This document shows, piece by piece, positions 46,556 through 57,470 of a stretch of 64,000 nucleotides of DNA. The stretch lies in NCBI GenBank assembly GCA_030035585.1, contig CM057463.1, forward strand, positions 138,230,736 through 138,294,735, read 5' to 3'. The notes under the pieces are model-generated. The model was not told the DNA's origin. It did not search any database and worked only from the letters and a program-made list of their open reading frames with translations. This stretch comes from Dugong dugon. Its lineage: Eukaryota > Chordata > Mammalia > Sirenia > Dugongidae. The position numbers and the translations under genes are program-made. Every line of letters begins with the position of its first letter. The first letter of the stretch is position 1.

Positions 46556-47472
46556 TTTAAATTTTTTTTTTATTGTACTTTAGGTAAGGGTTTACAGAAC
46601 AAATAGTTTCTCATTAAACAGTCAGTATACATATTGTTTTATGACATTGGTTAACAACCCCACAACATGTCAACACCCTCCTTTCTCGACCTTGGAGGAA
46701 CTTTTTTTTTTTTTTTGGTGAAAATATACACAACCAAAGATACACCATTACAAAAATTTCTACATATACAATTCAGTGACATCAATTACATTCTTCCAGT
46801 TGTGCTGCTATTCTCACTAACTTTTTCTAAATTATTCCATCACCATTATTTTCAAATCACTGTCCCCTAGGCTTCCCATCAAACCTTTTGAGTTGCTATT
46901 GTCAATTTGATCTCACATAGATAATTTTTTTTTTGTACTTTAGATAAAGGTTTACAAACAAAATAGTTTCTCACTAAACAGTTAGTACACATACTGCCCT
47001 GTAACAACGGTTAACAACCCCACGACATGTCAACTCTGTCCTTTCTCAACCTTGAGTTCCCTATCACCAGCTTTCCTGTCCCCTCCTGCCTTCTAGTCCT
47101 CGTCCGTGGATTGCTGTGCCTCATTAGTCCCGTTTAGTTTTATCGGGCTATCCAATCCCTGGCTGAACGGTGAATAAATTGTACTTTAGATGAAGGTTTA
47201 CAGAACAAATAGTTTCTCATTAAACAGTTAGTACATACATTGTTTTATGACAATGGTTAACAACCTCACAACTTGTCAACACTGTCCCTTCTCAGCCTTG
47301 CATTCCCTATTACCAGCTTTCCTGTCCCTTCCTGCTTTCTAGCCCTTGTCCCTGGGCTGTTGTGCCCCATTAATCTCGTTTTGTTTTATGGGGCTGTCTA
47401 ATCTTTGGCTGAACAGTGAACCTCGGGAATGACTTCATTACTGAGCTAAGAGGGTGTCTGGGGGTACCTGGG
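46556..47472 (-). mobile_element. L1 3' UTR with three terminal units in tandem
   Basis: Antisense. Terminal units start at ~46570, ~46935 and ~47180, each with 'tttagg/atgaaggtttacag' followed by 'ggttaacaacc'. The first two are separated by the ~240-bp spacer ('gtgaaaatatacacaaccaa') also found in copy A. The third unit follows the second immediately and extends further into the UTR. Confidence 0.88.
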
Positions 47473-48643
47473 ATTTCTGAATACATTTTTCCATCAAAAC
47501 GATATTAAGCATAATGATGAAAATCCAAGTTTGTTATTTAGTTGAAATGCAAATTTAAAACATAGTAGAAAATAATATTGTTTCTAATTACAGTATTAAA
47601 TAAAATGGAAAATCTACACAAATAAATTAGATTTTTTTTTCTTGAAGGCTAATACTGAAGAAAATCAGGTTCATTTAGAAGAAAAGGAAATGAAAGACAA
47701 TTCATTTTGTAGGACATTGAGGGGACTTACAGGGCATTTTCAAGGTCTCTAGAGGTTTCTGGAATTGATTATTTCTTGTATCTAATTACATTTTAAAGTT
47801 ATAATTTTCCTTTATTTTTAAGAAATCATATCATTAGCGCTACTCATGTAAGTCATGATTAGAGCTGATTTTTTTTCCCCCTCTCATAAATATAATTAAG
47901 AAGAGAGTAGGAAAGAGATTAGGATTTTTCCTTAGGTTTGGAAATAATCAAAGATTCAGAAAAAAAGTTTTATTTATGAGAACACTTCTTTGTTTCTTTA
48001 TTTGAAATAACAAAGATTTGAAAATAAACTCAATGTCCAGTAGCAGGCAAATGAGAACAAAATTTAGCCTCAGAATATGTCGCAGCCACCAAAGGCACAG
48101 TTTCTGAAGAATATTTAAAGAAGTAGAAAGAAATCGAAACATATTCACTGAAAAAAAAAAAAGCTGATGACAAGACTATATAAATGCTACACAGATTTTT
48201 CTATAAACATTAAACCAAAAGTTTGAAAGTGTTATCTCTGGGTGGTAGAGTAACTGGTATTGTTAATTTTCTTCTTTATACTTTTTTTTTAATTTCTAAA
48301 ATGCTCTTTATGATTTTATGATTTTAAAGTATTTTTCTAGATGCAGAGGAAAAATAAATAAGGAAAGGGTTTTAAACACACTTTGTTACACATTCTTTAA
48401 AGACTGGAAAATAAATACTTTAAGCACGCTGTGTTAAACATACTTTAAAGACTGTGTGTGGAAAAAAATATTCCTAAAAAAGGAAGTAACTACAAAGAAA
48501 AATCGTGTTTACTTCATTCTTCCCTAGAGGAAAGAAACAACTTGATGGTAAAGATACCATATAACAGAAACTCATGATGGCCCACAGACATCAGGACCTT
48601 TGTAAGAGGTTCCTGTATTAAATTCTCTCTATTGTGCTTCCTA
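47473..48643. other. Non-repetitive AT-rich DNA
   Basis: No gene or named repeat. A short imperfect duplication of 'acacactttgttacacattc' type sequence occurs at ~48375-48450. Confidence 0.45.
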
Positions 48644-48834
48644 GGAGCCCTGGTGGTACAGTGGTTAAGTAATTGGGTGCTAACTGAAAGGTCAGTGGTT
48701 CAGACCTACCAGCAGGAGAAAAGACCTGGTAATCTGCTCCTGTAACGATTTATGGCCTTGAATACCCTATGAGGCGATTCTACTCTGTCCTGTAGGGTCA
48801 CTATGAGTTGACTCCGACAGCAACAGTTTTGGTT
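48644..48834 (+). mobile_element. AfroSINE, long form
   Basis: Head 'ggagccctggtggtacagtg', middle block 'agacctggtaatctgctcc', tail 'gggtcactatgagttg'. Confidence 0.93.
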
Positions 48835-50084
48835 TCTTTTTTTAATTGAGCTACCTGATGTGGGCCCTGTTTTCTTGACTGGTTCCTGATTAATAGTGTT
48901 ACTTTTCTTCTAAGAAGTAGTATTTCCTGAATAACAAAAATCAGATATGCAAGCATCTTACATGTTTATGGGGCATTTCTCTCTCTCTTCTTATGTACCC
49001 AAACAACGTCTGCACTCCCCTCTATGCAATGTACCTCCCTCTTGTCTTACACCAGCTATCTTAAACCAGCAATCGAGTGGCCTTGAGCCAAGAGTAAAAT
49101 CTGGACTGGGGGCAAAAAGGGGTTGAGTCTATCTCAGAAAGATTATTGGGCAAGAACCCTTATTTAAAAGTTGTCAAAAATTCATAACAGATGCAGTATG
49201 TTCCAGAATGCAGTGCCTGCTACTGCATAATACAGGTATATCAGGACCATCTAATCCAGGTTTTGTGTTTCTCCTGGATGGCAAACATTTTACTGACACT
49301 CTGATCTTAAATGAATCTTACCATATTGCAGGAATCGTAGACTAATTGTCATGCATTTCCATATATTGTGGAGTCTCTTTAAATAAGACTCAAGAAGCAG
49401 CAAACTTTTTTTCTTTTAATTCATGTGGGTGGTTTTCTAAAAAATGTCAAAGACTCAATAGATTGCTTTGTTCAAAATATTGAAATAGAGGCAGAGTTTC
49501 CTGTCTAATTCTTTCTCTTATTGTCTTTCTAAATTGAGAAGAAAGGCAATGCAATATTAAAAATTAGTTACAGCAAAGATAAAAGTGTTAAAGCACTGTC
49601 CTTCATTTTGTTCCACAAGTGCATAGAGAACTGAATGTTCCACTTGGTGACCAATGTAAGAGAGATGGGATTCAAAGCCCCTCCTGCGTCTAAGAAATTG
49701 CTGCCACAATACTATTTATCACCCCTTATGTCTCTGGTCGTGAAACTTCAACAATTACATCAACATTTAAGTGGTATAGAACCAGATAGAATAATTTCTA
49801 AAACCAAAATCAAAAAGGAGGCGTGCTTTGTGACTTCACATCTTGGAACTAAATGGAACAATAGTAGGTCTTGTCTCAGTGGACACAAGCAGTAGAACCT
49901 CCTCCGCCAACAACAGAATGTTTATCTATGTAAAATGCAGATAGGCATTAGAAAAGGCAGACTTGGAGACCCACTGTCTCATCAGAGTCGCTGCAGATTG
50001 TTTTGGAATTTTTACTGTTTTACAATTTCCCTCAAGGTTTTCCAGACTTTAATCCACTGAACGTTGAACTGATAGTGTCGGTAG
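48835..50084. other. Non-repetitive DNA
   Basis: About 1.25 kb. The open frame 49635-49895 has no recognised domain. Confidence 0.45.
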
Positions 50085-50335
50085 CAAAACATTGCTTTCA
50101 GGATCCAAGCCTCATACCATTCACAAACGCCAACCCAAAATGGATCAACGACCTAAATGTGAAAATGAAAACCATAAAATTCTTAGAAGAAAATGTAGAG
50201 TCGAGATTGTGGGACCTATTTTTTAGTGAGGGACAATCAGATATGACAACGAAAGCACAAGAGCAGCAAAAGATAAAATAGATAAACAAGACCTTGTAAA
50301 AATTAAATATTTTTGTTCATCAAAAAAGTCCAAGC
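50085..50335 (+). mobile_element. Old L1 ORF2 C-terminal fragment
   Basis: The translation shows W-I-N-D-L-N-V-K-M-K-T-I and F-L-E-E-N-V, the region C-terminal to RT in L1 ORF2. It is older and unrelated in detail to copies A and B. Confidence 0.78.
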
Positions 50336-50553
50336 AAAGAACTAGGATTCTAATACGGTGGAATTTCCTGCAGCCTGGGGACCTCTGCTTTAATGCTAAA
50401 ACAATATCATTTTATTTTAAAACAAACATTTTAACACCAAAATGTACGAAGAACATAAAATCACAATAAATACCTGTCTTTTAAGTTAAATACATATAGC
50501 TTTACGAAAAACTCAGTATATTTTCCTTACGTTTCTCATTTTACATTGGACCA

Positions 50554-50757
50554 AAACAAAACCCATTGCCATTGAGTCAATTCCAACTCATAGCTGACCC
50601 TACAGGACAGAATAGAAATGCCCCATAAGGTTTCCAAGGCTATAATTTTTATGGAAGTAGGCTGCCACATCTCTCTCCTGCAGAGTAGCTGGTGGGTTCC
50701 AACTGCGAACCTTTCAGTTAGTAGCTGAGCGCTTAACCACTGTGCCACCAGGGCTAC
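50554..50757 (-). mobile_element. AfroSINE with perfect 14-bp TSD
   Basis: Antisense long form. The 14 bases 'tttacattggacca' occur at 50540-50553 and again at 50758-50771, giving a perfect target-site duplication. This indicates a comparatively recent insertion. Confidence 0.95.
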
Positions 50758-50894
50758 TTTACATTGGACCAGTGAAAATTTTATCACCAGTCCTCAGACC
50801 AGTTTTTGGAAGCTATTGATCTAGGGGGACCACGGGAATTTTATGTTCCCTGGAATAATCTGAAGGATAAGACAGGCCCTGGAGGGGGAGATGT

Positions 50895-51130
50895 GTTTAT
50901 TCATACCACAAATACTTATGGAACAACTAGTCTGCCTCAAGTGCTGTAGCCTTTCTTCCTTTGCAGAGTTTAGTGGGGAAGACAGACATCAGTCAAATCA
51001 TCAGACAATTTGTAATAAATACTCTGATGGAAAAGCACAGAGAGTTTTTGAAAATTGTAGTAGGAGGACCTGAATCTAATAAGTCAGGGAAGGATCTCTG
51101 GGGAAATGACTTTTGAGCTGAAATCTGAGA
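50895..51130 (-). mobile_element. Possible L2-like sequence
   Basis: 'cagggaaggatctctgggga' and 'atgacttttgagctgaaatc' resemble an old dispersed repeat usually linked to L2. Weak. Confidence 0.35.
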
Positions 51131-51594
51131 CTGTAGGAGATCGCTAGGATGAGTTGGGGAGTGATGGTGGTAGAGAAAAGGCCCTGAAATGGGAGGAACA
51201 TGAACCCCTAGAGAAACAGAAAGGCCAGTGAGGCTGGAGCAGAGTAAACAAGCTGGTAATGTCCTACAGTAACAGAATTTTGAAAGTCTTGGGCATTTAA
51301 CATTCTGGAATCTAGATTTCACAGATGGGTTGAAGAGGAAGATGGAGCTGCATGGGGCAAGGGGGCTGGCCTTTTGAAAGTGAGCTAAGTAGAAAAATTG
51401 AAGTACATCTTGAGTTTTTGCATAATTTGTGGGCAATAGATCCTGAGGTGTGGTCCATACCTGTGGGAGGGAGTGCCAGTTTTGGAAAGGTGGGTCATGG
51501 TTTGCTCCAAGAACATTAAAAAAAGGAGGTTCTTTGGGACAAAGTTAGGAACCTGTAGTCAGAAACTGGGTTTGCATCCATGAGGTTGTATTAG
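51131..51594. other. Non-repetitive DNA
   Basis: No gene is seen. The minus-strand open frame 50993-51436 (147 codons) has no recognised domain and overlaps the weak L2-like sequence. Confidence 0.45.
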
Positions 51595-52031
51595 AGAAGT
51601 AAACTCAAACCCCAAAATTTAATGGCTTAACACAATAAAAATTTATTTCTTGATCATGTCACTGTCTGATGTGGGTCGACTCTCCTAGGCTGCTCTGCAC
51701 TAACTGGTGACTCAGGGGTCCATGATCCTTCAGTTGTGTGGCTCTACTGGTCCCCAGCATCTCTTTGCAATACTCTCCTGGTTCTTTTGCATTCTACTGG
51801 CTGGTAAGCAAACAGAGTGTGGGCGTTCTTGTAGAAGTTTTTTATGATTAGATCTAGAAGTGGTATACATCATCTCTGCCTGTACTCCACTGAGCAGAAC
51901 CAAGTCACAAGGTGCCAACCCAACTGCAAGTGTGGCTGTGAAATGTGGTCTTCCTGTGTTTTCAGGCCTAGGACACAGGATTGATGCACATCTAGCCATT
52001 CACTTCCACAAAGGTGAAGGGTTTCACCCCT
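51595..52031 (+). mobile_element. MLT2-like LTR (ERVL class), interrupted
   Basis: 'aatggcttaacacaataaaa', 'atttatttcttgatcatg' and later 'agcagaaccaagtcacaagg' follow the same scheme as the element at 13425. It ends where the MLT1 begins. Confidence 0.5.
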
Positions 52032-52469
52032 TAGGTGGGTTGAATTTTGTCCCTCCAAAAGATATGTTGAAGTTCCTAATCCCAATACCTGTGAATGTGG
52101 ATTTATTTGGAAAAAGAATCTTTGCAGATGTAATAAAATTAAAATGAGATTATAATGGATTAAGGTAGGCCTTAATCCAATATGGCTGGTGTCCTTATAA
52201 AAAGAGGAGAAGAGATATAGTTACACATAGAGAGAATGCCGTATGAGGATAGAGGTAGAGATTGGAATGAGGCATCTATAAACCAAGGAATGCCAATGAT
52301 TGCCAGCAACCACCAGAAACTAGGAAGAGGCAAGGAACTGTCCGCCCATAGGGCCTTCAGAGAAAGCAGGGCTCCCCTAAAGTTTAGATTTTTGAGAAAA
52401 TAAATTTCTGTTGTTCTAAACCACCTAGTTTGTAGTATTTTGTTACAGTAATCCTAGGAAATCAACACA
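52032..52469 (+). mobile_element. MLT1 (MaLR) LTR
   Basis: 'gggttgaattttgtccct', 'atatgttgaagttcctaatc', 'ggctggtgtccttataaaaa', 'gaaaataaatttctgttgtt' (poly-A signal) and the terminal 'aaatcaacaca' are all in consensus order. Confidence 0.88.
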
Positions 52470-52764
52470 AGTGGTCTTTGCTTTACTCTAAATGAGTAGT
52501 ATCTGTTTGACACAGGTCTACTGGCTATCTCCACCTTACAGGTACCAACTACCCCCCCACCCGCCCACCACCCCGCACAGTTCCAGCTTCCCTTAGCATC
52601 ACAGTTCCCTAAGGCCATAAATGATTTTCAGGCTTTTGATCAGATTTCACACTCCCAAGAGCTTAAAGCTTTTTGTATTCTCTGTTCAATGTTAGCCTTG
52701 TCACAGAGAGTTCACTGGATGCCCCTGAATATTCTACAAGTAACCTAGTGTACCAGGCTTCATT

Positions 52765-52880
52765 TGGCATTATTTAACATGTTTTTACTGTGCACCTTCT
52801 ATGTGCTAGGCACTGTGCTAAGTTTTGAGAATAACAAAGGCGCACTCCCAGCCTTGAAAGAGCTTACAGCATAGTCTTTT
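52765..52880 (-). mobile_element. L2/MIR-type fragment
   Basis: 'tctatgtgctaggcactgtg', 'ctaagttttgagaataac', 'gaaagagcttacagcatagt'. The preceding 52470-52764 holds only a C-rich patch (~52548-52580) and no gene. Confidence 0.65.
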
Positions 52881-53087
52881 CTAATCATGTCTCCCCCATT
52901 GTCTCAAATATATCATTTAGCCTTAATTCTAGGGGAAGTAGTCTTTGGAGCACACAGACACTGCACCAGGATATAATGTTCCTCCATGTGCCTCTGAAAT
53001 AAACCTGGGTTCCTTCAAGCCATTCCAGTCTAGAAATAGGATAAGATTATAATAACATTTTCCTATCTTCAATTGTCCACCACTCAT

Positions 53088-53455
53088 TGTCAGTTTCTCA
53101 TACTATGGTGGCTTGCATGTTGCTGTGATGCTAGAAGCTGTCACTTGTATTTCAAATACCAGCAGAGTCACCATGATGAACAGATATCAGCAGAGCCTCC
53201 AGAATAAGACAGATTAGGAAGAAAGGCCTGGTGATATACTTCTGAAAATTAGCTAATAAAAACCCTACGGATCACAACAGAAATTGTCCAGTATAGTACT
53301 AGAAGATGAGCCCCTAGGTTGGAAGGCACTCAAAATACATAGTGGCTGCAACAATGGACTCAAGCATACCAACAATCATGAAGATGGCACAGGACTGGGC
53401 AACATTTTGCTCTGTTGTCATAGGATTGCCATGAGCCAAAGCTGTCTTCACAGCT
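53088..53455 (+). mobile_element. RTE deletion derivative: 5' end fused to 3' end
   Basis: The first ~250 bp match the RTE 5' end (as at 30557), including 'ggttggaaggcactcaaaa'. At ~53338 the sequence jumps to the last ~115 bp of the RTE 3' end ('agtggctgcaacaatggact' ... 'ggattgccatgagcc'). All coding sequence is absent, as in a non-autonomous LINE derivative. Confidence 0.82.
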
Positions 53456-54387
53456 ACTCCCAAGACCTTAATGTCAAAGCCCCCCTGAGTCCTCTGCTGA
53501 ATTTATGAGAATCACTCTTCCCTCAGTTTAGTGATACGCTCTGTTACTTAAGCATAGAACATGATCTACATGCTTATAAAGACAACTATGCATAAAAAAC
53601 TTGATGGAAGTAATTGTACCAAACTTCTTAAAGGAATTGTATTGGAGCAGTGGTGAAATTTGTCCTTATCCCCCATATTTTCAAAAGTTTCTGTCATGTA
53701 ATCATACGGCTTTTATAACACAAAAAAATTTTAGAGCAGTAAGGAGGCAAGCATGATGGTTCTGGAAAACCATGCCCTCCGTAGCAGTGCTTTCGCAGTT
53801 CTGGGTGTACCTGAATTCAGTGCTCTAGGGTCAGGGCTGGCATAATGTTGGTGACACGGCCCATGTGGAATACGCTGAGGTTCCAGGCAGCACTCCAGTT
53901 CTAGTAAGGAAAAGGAGTACTTGACAGGGAAATTGAGGCAAAGACCAATTTTATGTATGCGGGACACATATCCCTGGCATGCCAAATACTGGGTCAATCA
54001 TCTCAAAAACTAATTCCAAGTCTCATCATCTGGTGGGGTATATTTTTCACTTGGTTAGGAGTGGATCAAAACACATTCAGTTTTTTACTCTCAGAAATGA
54101 TATCTGTGAGCCTTCAGCAAAATAATCATTGAAAAGATACTAAGTAATCAACCACTACATCCATCAGATAAAGCATCAAAGAATTTCAGGGTACTTTTTG
54201 TTTTGTTTTGTTTTTTGTCCTGATTCCACAGGTAAGATCTTCATCTGATTTCCTTGTGAATGTTTCTACATAGGCAAGTAAAATAAAACAGTTGATGATA
54301 TTTACTTTGATGATTTAGACAAAAGGCATGCAAATATGAAATTAAATTTAAAAAGCATGTCCTTATTTATCCAGAATACTTATGCAT
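53456..54387. other. Non-repetitive DNA
   Basis: No gene or repeat is recognised apart from a short (TTTTG)n at ~54197-54217. Confidence 0.45.
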
Positions 54388-55019
54388 TGTTGTAGAGAAA
54401 AGACTCTCCAACCCTCTTAGAGTAAAATCAAAGAGATTTATTGAAGCTGGTATATCATTCGAATGAGGGAATCGTAAAAAACTCAAGGTCTGAAGCACAC
54501 GGATTCCAATGGGAGGGTTATAAATCAGCCACAGATATACTGCTATATAAGGAACTACAAACAAGATATCCTGATTGGTTTAGGAGTGAATGAGGTCAGT
54601 CAAAAGCAGGACAAGGTGAGGCACGACCTTTAACATAATTGGTTATGTTAATACAACTAACATACATCGATTGTTGTAAAAGACATAATTATAAGATGTG
54701 TGTTTGCAGAGGGGGTCTCATGCATGACCCGTCACAAGCAATGATATGACAATGGCACGATGGCTACTGTTGGGAACAGGTCGTTAAACACTACCTTGCC
54801 CAGAGCATAAGATTCCTTGGAGAGATCTAACACAAAGAGCTTTCCATGATGTTTGGTTACTGATTCACTGTCTTAGCCTAACCCCAGTGCCTTAATAATA
54901 GAGTTGGCTCCTAAGTAGCAGAGTTTGATTCTGTGTAGAAAGTTACATGCTGATCTTAGCATTACTTCAGCCATTTTATTTTAGGTCAGAAGCTTCTTTT
55001 GATTTTATATCCCATATCA
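54388..55019 (-). mobile_element. Solo LTR with 4-bp TSD (class I ERV type)
   Basis: On the minus strand this 632-bp element starts TGATATGGG (55019) and ends ACAACA (54388), the standard TG...CA termini. 'gcat' lies immediately outside both ends (54384-54387 and 55020-55023). An AATAAA signal lies ~50 bp from the 3' end (54436) and a TATATAG sequence ~100 bp upstream of it. No second LTR or internal region is nearby, so it is a solo LTR. A 4-bp TSD is typical of ERV class I (gamma-like). The family is not identified. Confidence 0.78.
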
Positions 55020-55578
55020 GCATTCTTAATGTTTTTTCCATCTTCATTACAGAACAAATAAAGAAAGAATAAAATCACCAAAAGTCTCACCATCCCAAGA
55101 TAATCACTGTCAATATTCCTTCCAGTTTTGGGGAAAGACGTATATTTTATATCATATCATATAGCACTATATAATACAGGCTGATTTTTTTCCTATAAAA
55201 GTAATATATCCTCATTGCAAAATATTTAGAAAAAGTGTAACACATAAAGCAGAAAATACCATCAAACAATAACACAAAAAATAGGGAAAATATTTCAAGA
55301 ATTAGGAAGATTGTATTGTCAAAAATGCATGAAATCAGCTCTATAAATTGAGAAATTTATGTCACAGATCTATAAATTTATGTCTCAATCAATAAATTGA
55401 GAAATTTATGTCGCAGATCAATTTATATTACAGCAATGTGAAACTAAAAATATTGAATCATGTTAGAAAAAAAAATCAAAGTAAACAAAGGAAAAACACT
55501 TCAACTGAACCAGGTTAAGGACAGGTTACTACTACCAATTAGTCTGTAGTCCTTCAAAGTTGGTATATGTCATTTGTA
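55020..55578. other. Non-repetitive AT-rich DNA with a local duplication
   Basis: No gene is seen. It contains the imperfect tandem repeat listed next. Confidence 0.45.
55341..55425. repeat. Imperfect ~50-bp tandem duplication
   Basis: 'ataaattgagaaatttatgt' followed by 'c(a/g)cagatc' occurs at ~55342 and again at ~55392. Confidence 0.8.
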
Positions 55579-55776
55579 ACAGCCCTGGTGGTGCAGTGGC
55601 TAAAGCACTCAGCTGCTAACTGAAAGATCGGTGGTTCAAATCTACCAGGGCTTTGTGGGAGAAAAGACCTGGTGATCTGCTCTGGTAAAGATTTCAGCCT
55701 AGGAAACCCTGTGGGGCAGTTCTGCTCTATAGGGTTGCTATGAGTTGGAATAGACTTGATGGCACACAACAACAAT
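55579..55776 (+). mobile_element. AfroSINE, long form
   Basis: 'cagccctggtggtgcagtgg', B box 'ggttcaaatc', middle block, tail 'gggttgctatgagttgga', ending in (CAA)n. Confidence 0.93.
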
Positions 55777-56167
55777 AATACGTCTTAAGGCAGTATGGTA
55801 GTCCTAATCTTATTTTAGGGGAAACTCTCTTGTCCTGACAGAGGTTAATAGTGTTTTGAGAAAAAATAAATAAAATAATAAAATTAAATTAAAAAATGTA
55901 CATGGCCAGACATGTTTGAGAAAGGTCGTATGTTATAGTTTCCTTCTGGAAACACACAAAGACTATCAGCGTACTGAAAATTGAGAAGTCAAGCAGTAAA
56001 GAAAATTGTATAACTATTATTTTGGAATTTCTCGAATTTATTTAATAAAGGGATTAATTTTTTTTTCTCCAAACACTTGTGGATATCTCACAAAGATGTC
56101 TTACAGAACCCAGTTTGCAAAACGCAGACAGACCAATCATTACCTACTTCGGTTCTCATCCAATGAT
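55777..56167. other. Non-repetitive AT-rich DNA
   Basis: No gene or repeat is recognised. Confidence 0.4.
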
Positions 56168-56238
56168 CATGATTAGAAGGAATCGAACCCCAGTTTCTTA
56201 CATGGAAGGAGAGAATTCTACCACTAAACCACCAATGT
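56168..56238 (-). pseudogene. tRNA-Gly-like pseudogene
   Basis: On the minus strand 'acattggtggtttagtggta' followed by 'gaattctc' is a near match to the 5' half of nuclear tRNA-Gly. The T-loop 'ggttcgattcc' is preserved. The anticodon position reads TCC. By eye only 2 acceptor pairs plus one wobble form, and the anticodon stem has two mismatches, so it should not fold as a functional tRNA. It is not AfroSINE-like and has no SINE body. Confidence 0.75.
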
Positions 56239-56385
56239 CACCCCACAGATACCTCTAAGTATCCTCTCCTTCTTGCCTGTCACTTTTCTATGCCTCCCAA
56301 CCCCCTAGCATCCCTTAAGTAATAATTAATGCAGATAGACATTGATTTCATAATTCTAAATACACATCATGCCTACCCAATAATT

Positions 56386-56549
56386 GGGGACCTGGTGGCA
56401 CAGTGGTTAAGAGCTACAGATGCTAACCAAAAGGTCAGCAGTTCAAATCCACCAGTCACTCCTTGAAAACCCTATGGAGCAGTTCTACTCTGTTCAATAG
56501 GGTCACTATGAGTCGAAATCGACTCGACAGCAAAGAGTTTGGTTTGGTT
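56386..56549 (+). mobile_element. AfroSINE, short form, with TSD
   Basis: Head 'ggggacctggtggcacagtg', no middle block, tail 'gtcactatgagtcgaaatcg'. 'tacccaataa' lies on both sides (56374-56383 and 56550-56559), giving a ~12-bp TSD with one mismatch. Confidence 0.95.
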
Positions 56550-56819
56550 TACCCAATAACTATAATAACAATAGTAGTTGTAGTAAATTGTGAGAAATTT
56601 TCCAGAGATCTGCCCTGAGTCTTCACTCTTTGAACAGCCTTACTAATTGATCATCTTTAATTCCTCCTACAGCCTTCATAAAAGAGGAAGAAGCCTCATT
56701 GTGTTCTAGAACTAGTCTCACCTCTAGAAGCTAGAAAAGAAGTTCTTTCTTTTGAGAAGTTCAAAGCATTCATTCAGAGCTTCACAATCAGTGTCCTGGG
56801 GCATAAATAAAGTGTCAAG

Positions 56820-57357
56820 TGTGTAGGAGATAGCTCTCCCCTCAGCCCTTAAGGTGGTGGGGTGGGGCCAGAAGAGTAGGGCAGTTGCCTCTAGCTACAA
56901 ACAGGTTTCCTCAGGGTTCCTTACTGCCATGGATTAATTACTTTTGTGTGTGGCCTTTCTAGCCATGGTCTTGTAACTCCCACCCGGGTGATTGTGTGAT
57001 ACGGTAATTAAAGCCTACCAAGGGGATTGATCAGTTTTGCCTTTTAGAGAGCCAATTCCAGAGCAAAGAGAGGAGTCCAACACCGCCAAGGAAGAAGAGG
57101 CCAGCAGGAGAGACCTGGCAGCAGTAAACAGTGCTAAGTGCCTTTGGGCAGAGACTGAGGGCCAGGGAGAGGCATGCCTGTGAGCACGGCTAGGAAGAGG
57201 TTATCCTAATGGAAGAAACGTATCTTGAGTGTTCCTGAGCCTGAAGTGTAACTCTTACTTCCCTAATAAACCCGATAATTGTGAGTATGGTCTGTGAGTT
57301 CTGTGTCGCCATTTCAAAGAATTACTGAACCCTGTAGAGAGTGCTGTGGGAGGGACA
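56820..57357 (+). mobile_element. ERV LTR (538 bp), ERVL-like
   Basis: Begins TGTGTAGG and ends GGGACA, with AATAAA at ~57265 about 95 bp from the end. Two bases after the LTR end lies a primer-binding-site-like sequence, which fixes the orientation and 3' boundary. The family is unnamed by me. Confidence 0.72.
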
Positions 57358-57470
57358 GTTGGTGTCAGAATTGGTAGAGATGGCAGAGAGAGACGGCATG
57401 TCTGAATCAGCCTTGGGCTGTTGATCTTGGTTCTCCTTCCCCCTTGTGAAGTTAGAGGAGGTCAGACACC
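57358..57470 (+). mobile_element. ERV primer binding site and internal leader remnant
   Basis: 'tggtgtcagaattgg' (57360-57374) resembles the complement of a tRNA-Leu 3' end, which is the primer used by ERVL-type elements. About 95 bp of leader follow, purine-rich and then pyrimidine-rich. The last ~50 bp recur inverted at 63944-64000. No gag, pol or env coding sequence is present. Confidence 0.65.

Noticed and set aside
50993-51436. 147-codon minus-strand frame in low-repeat DNA
   Set aside because: No domain, no conserved composition and partial overlap with an L2-like repeat. It would need transcript or conservation evidence.
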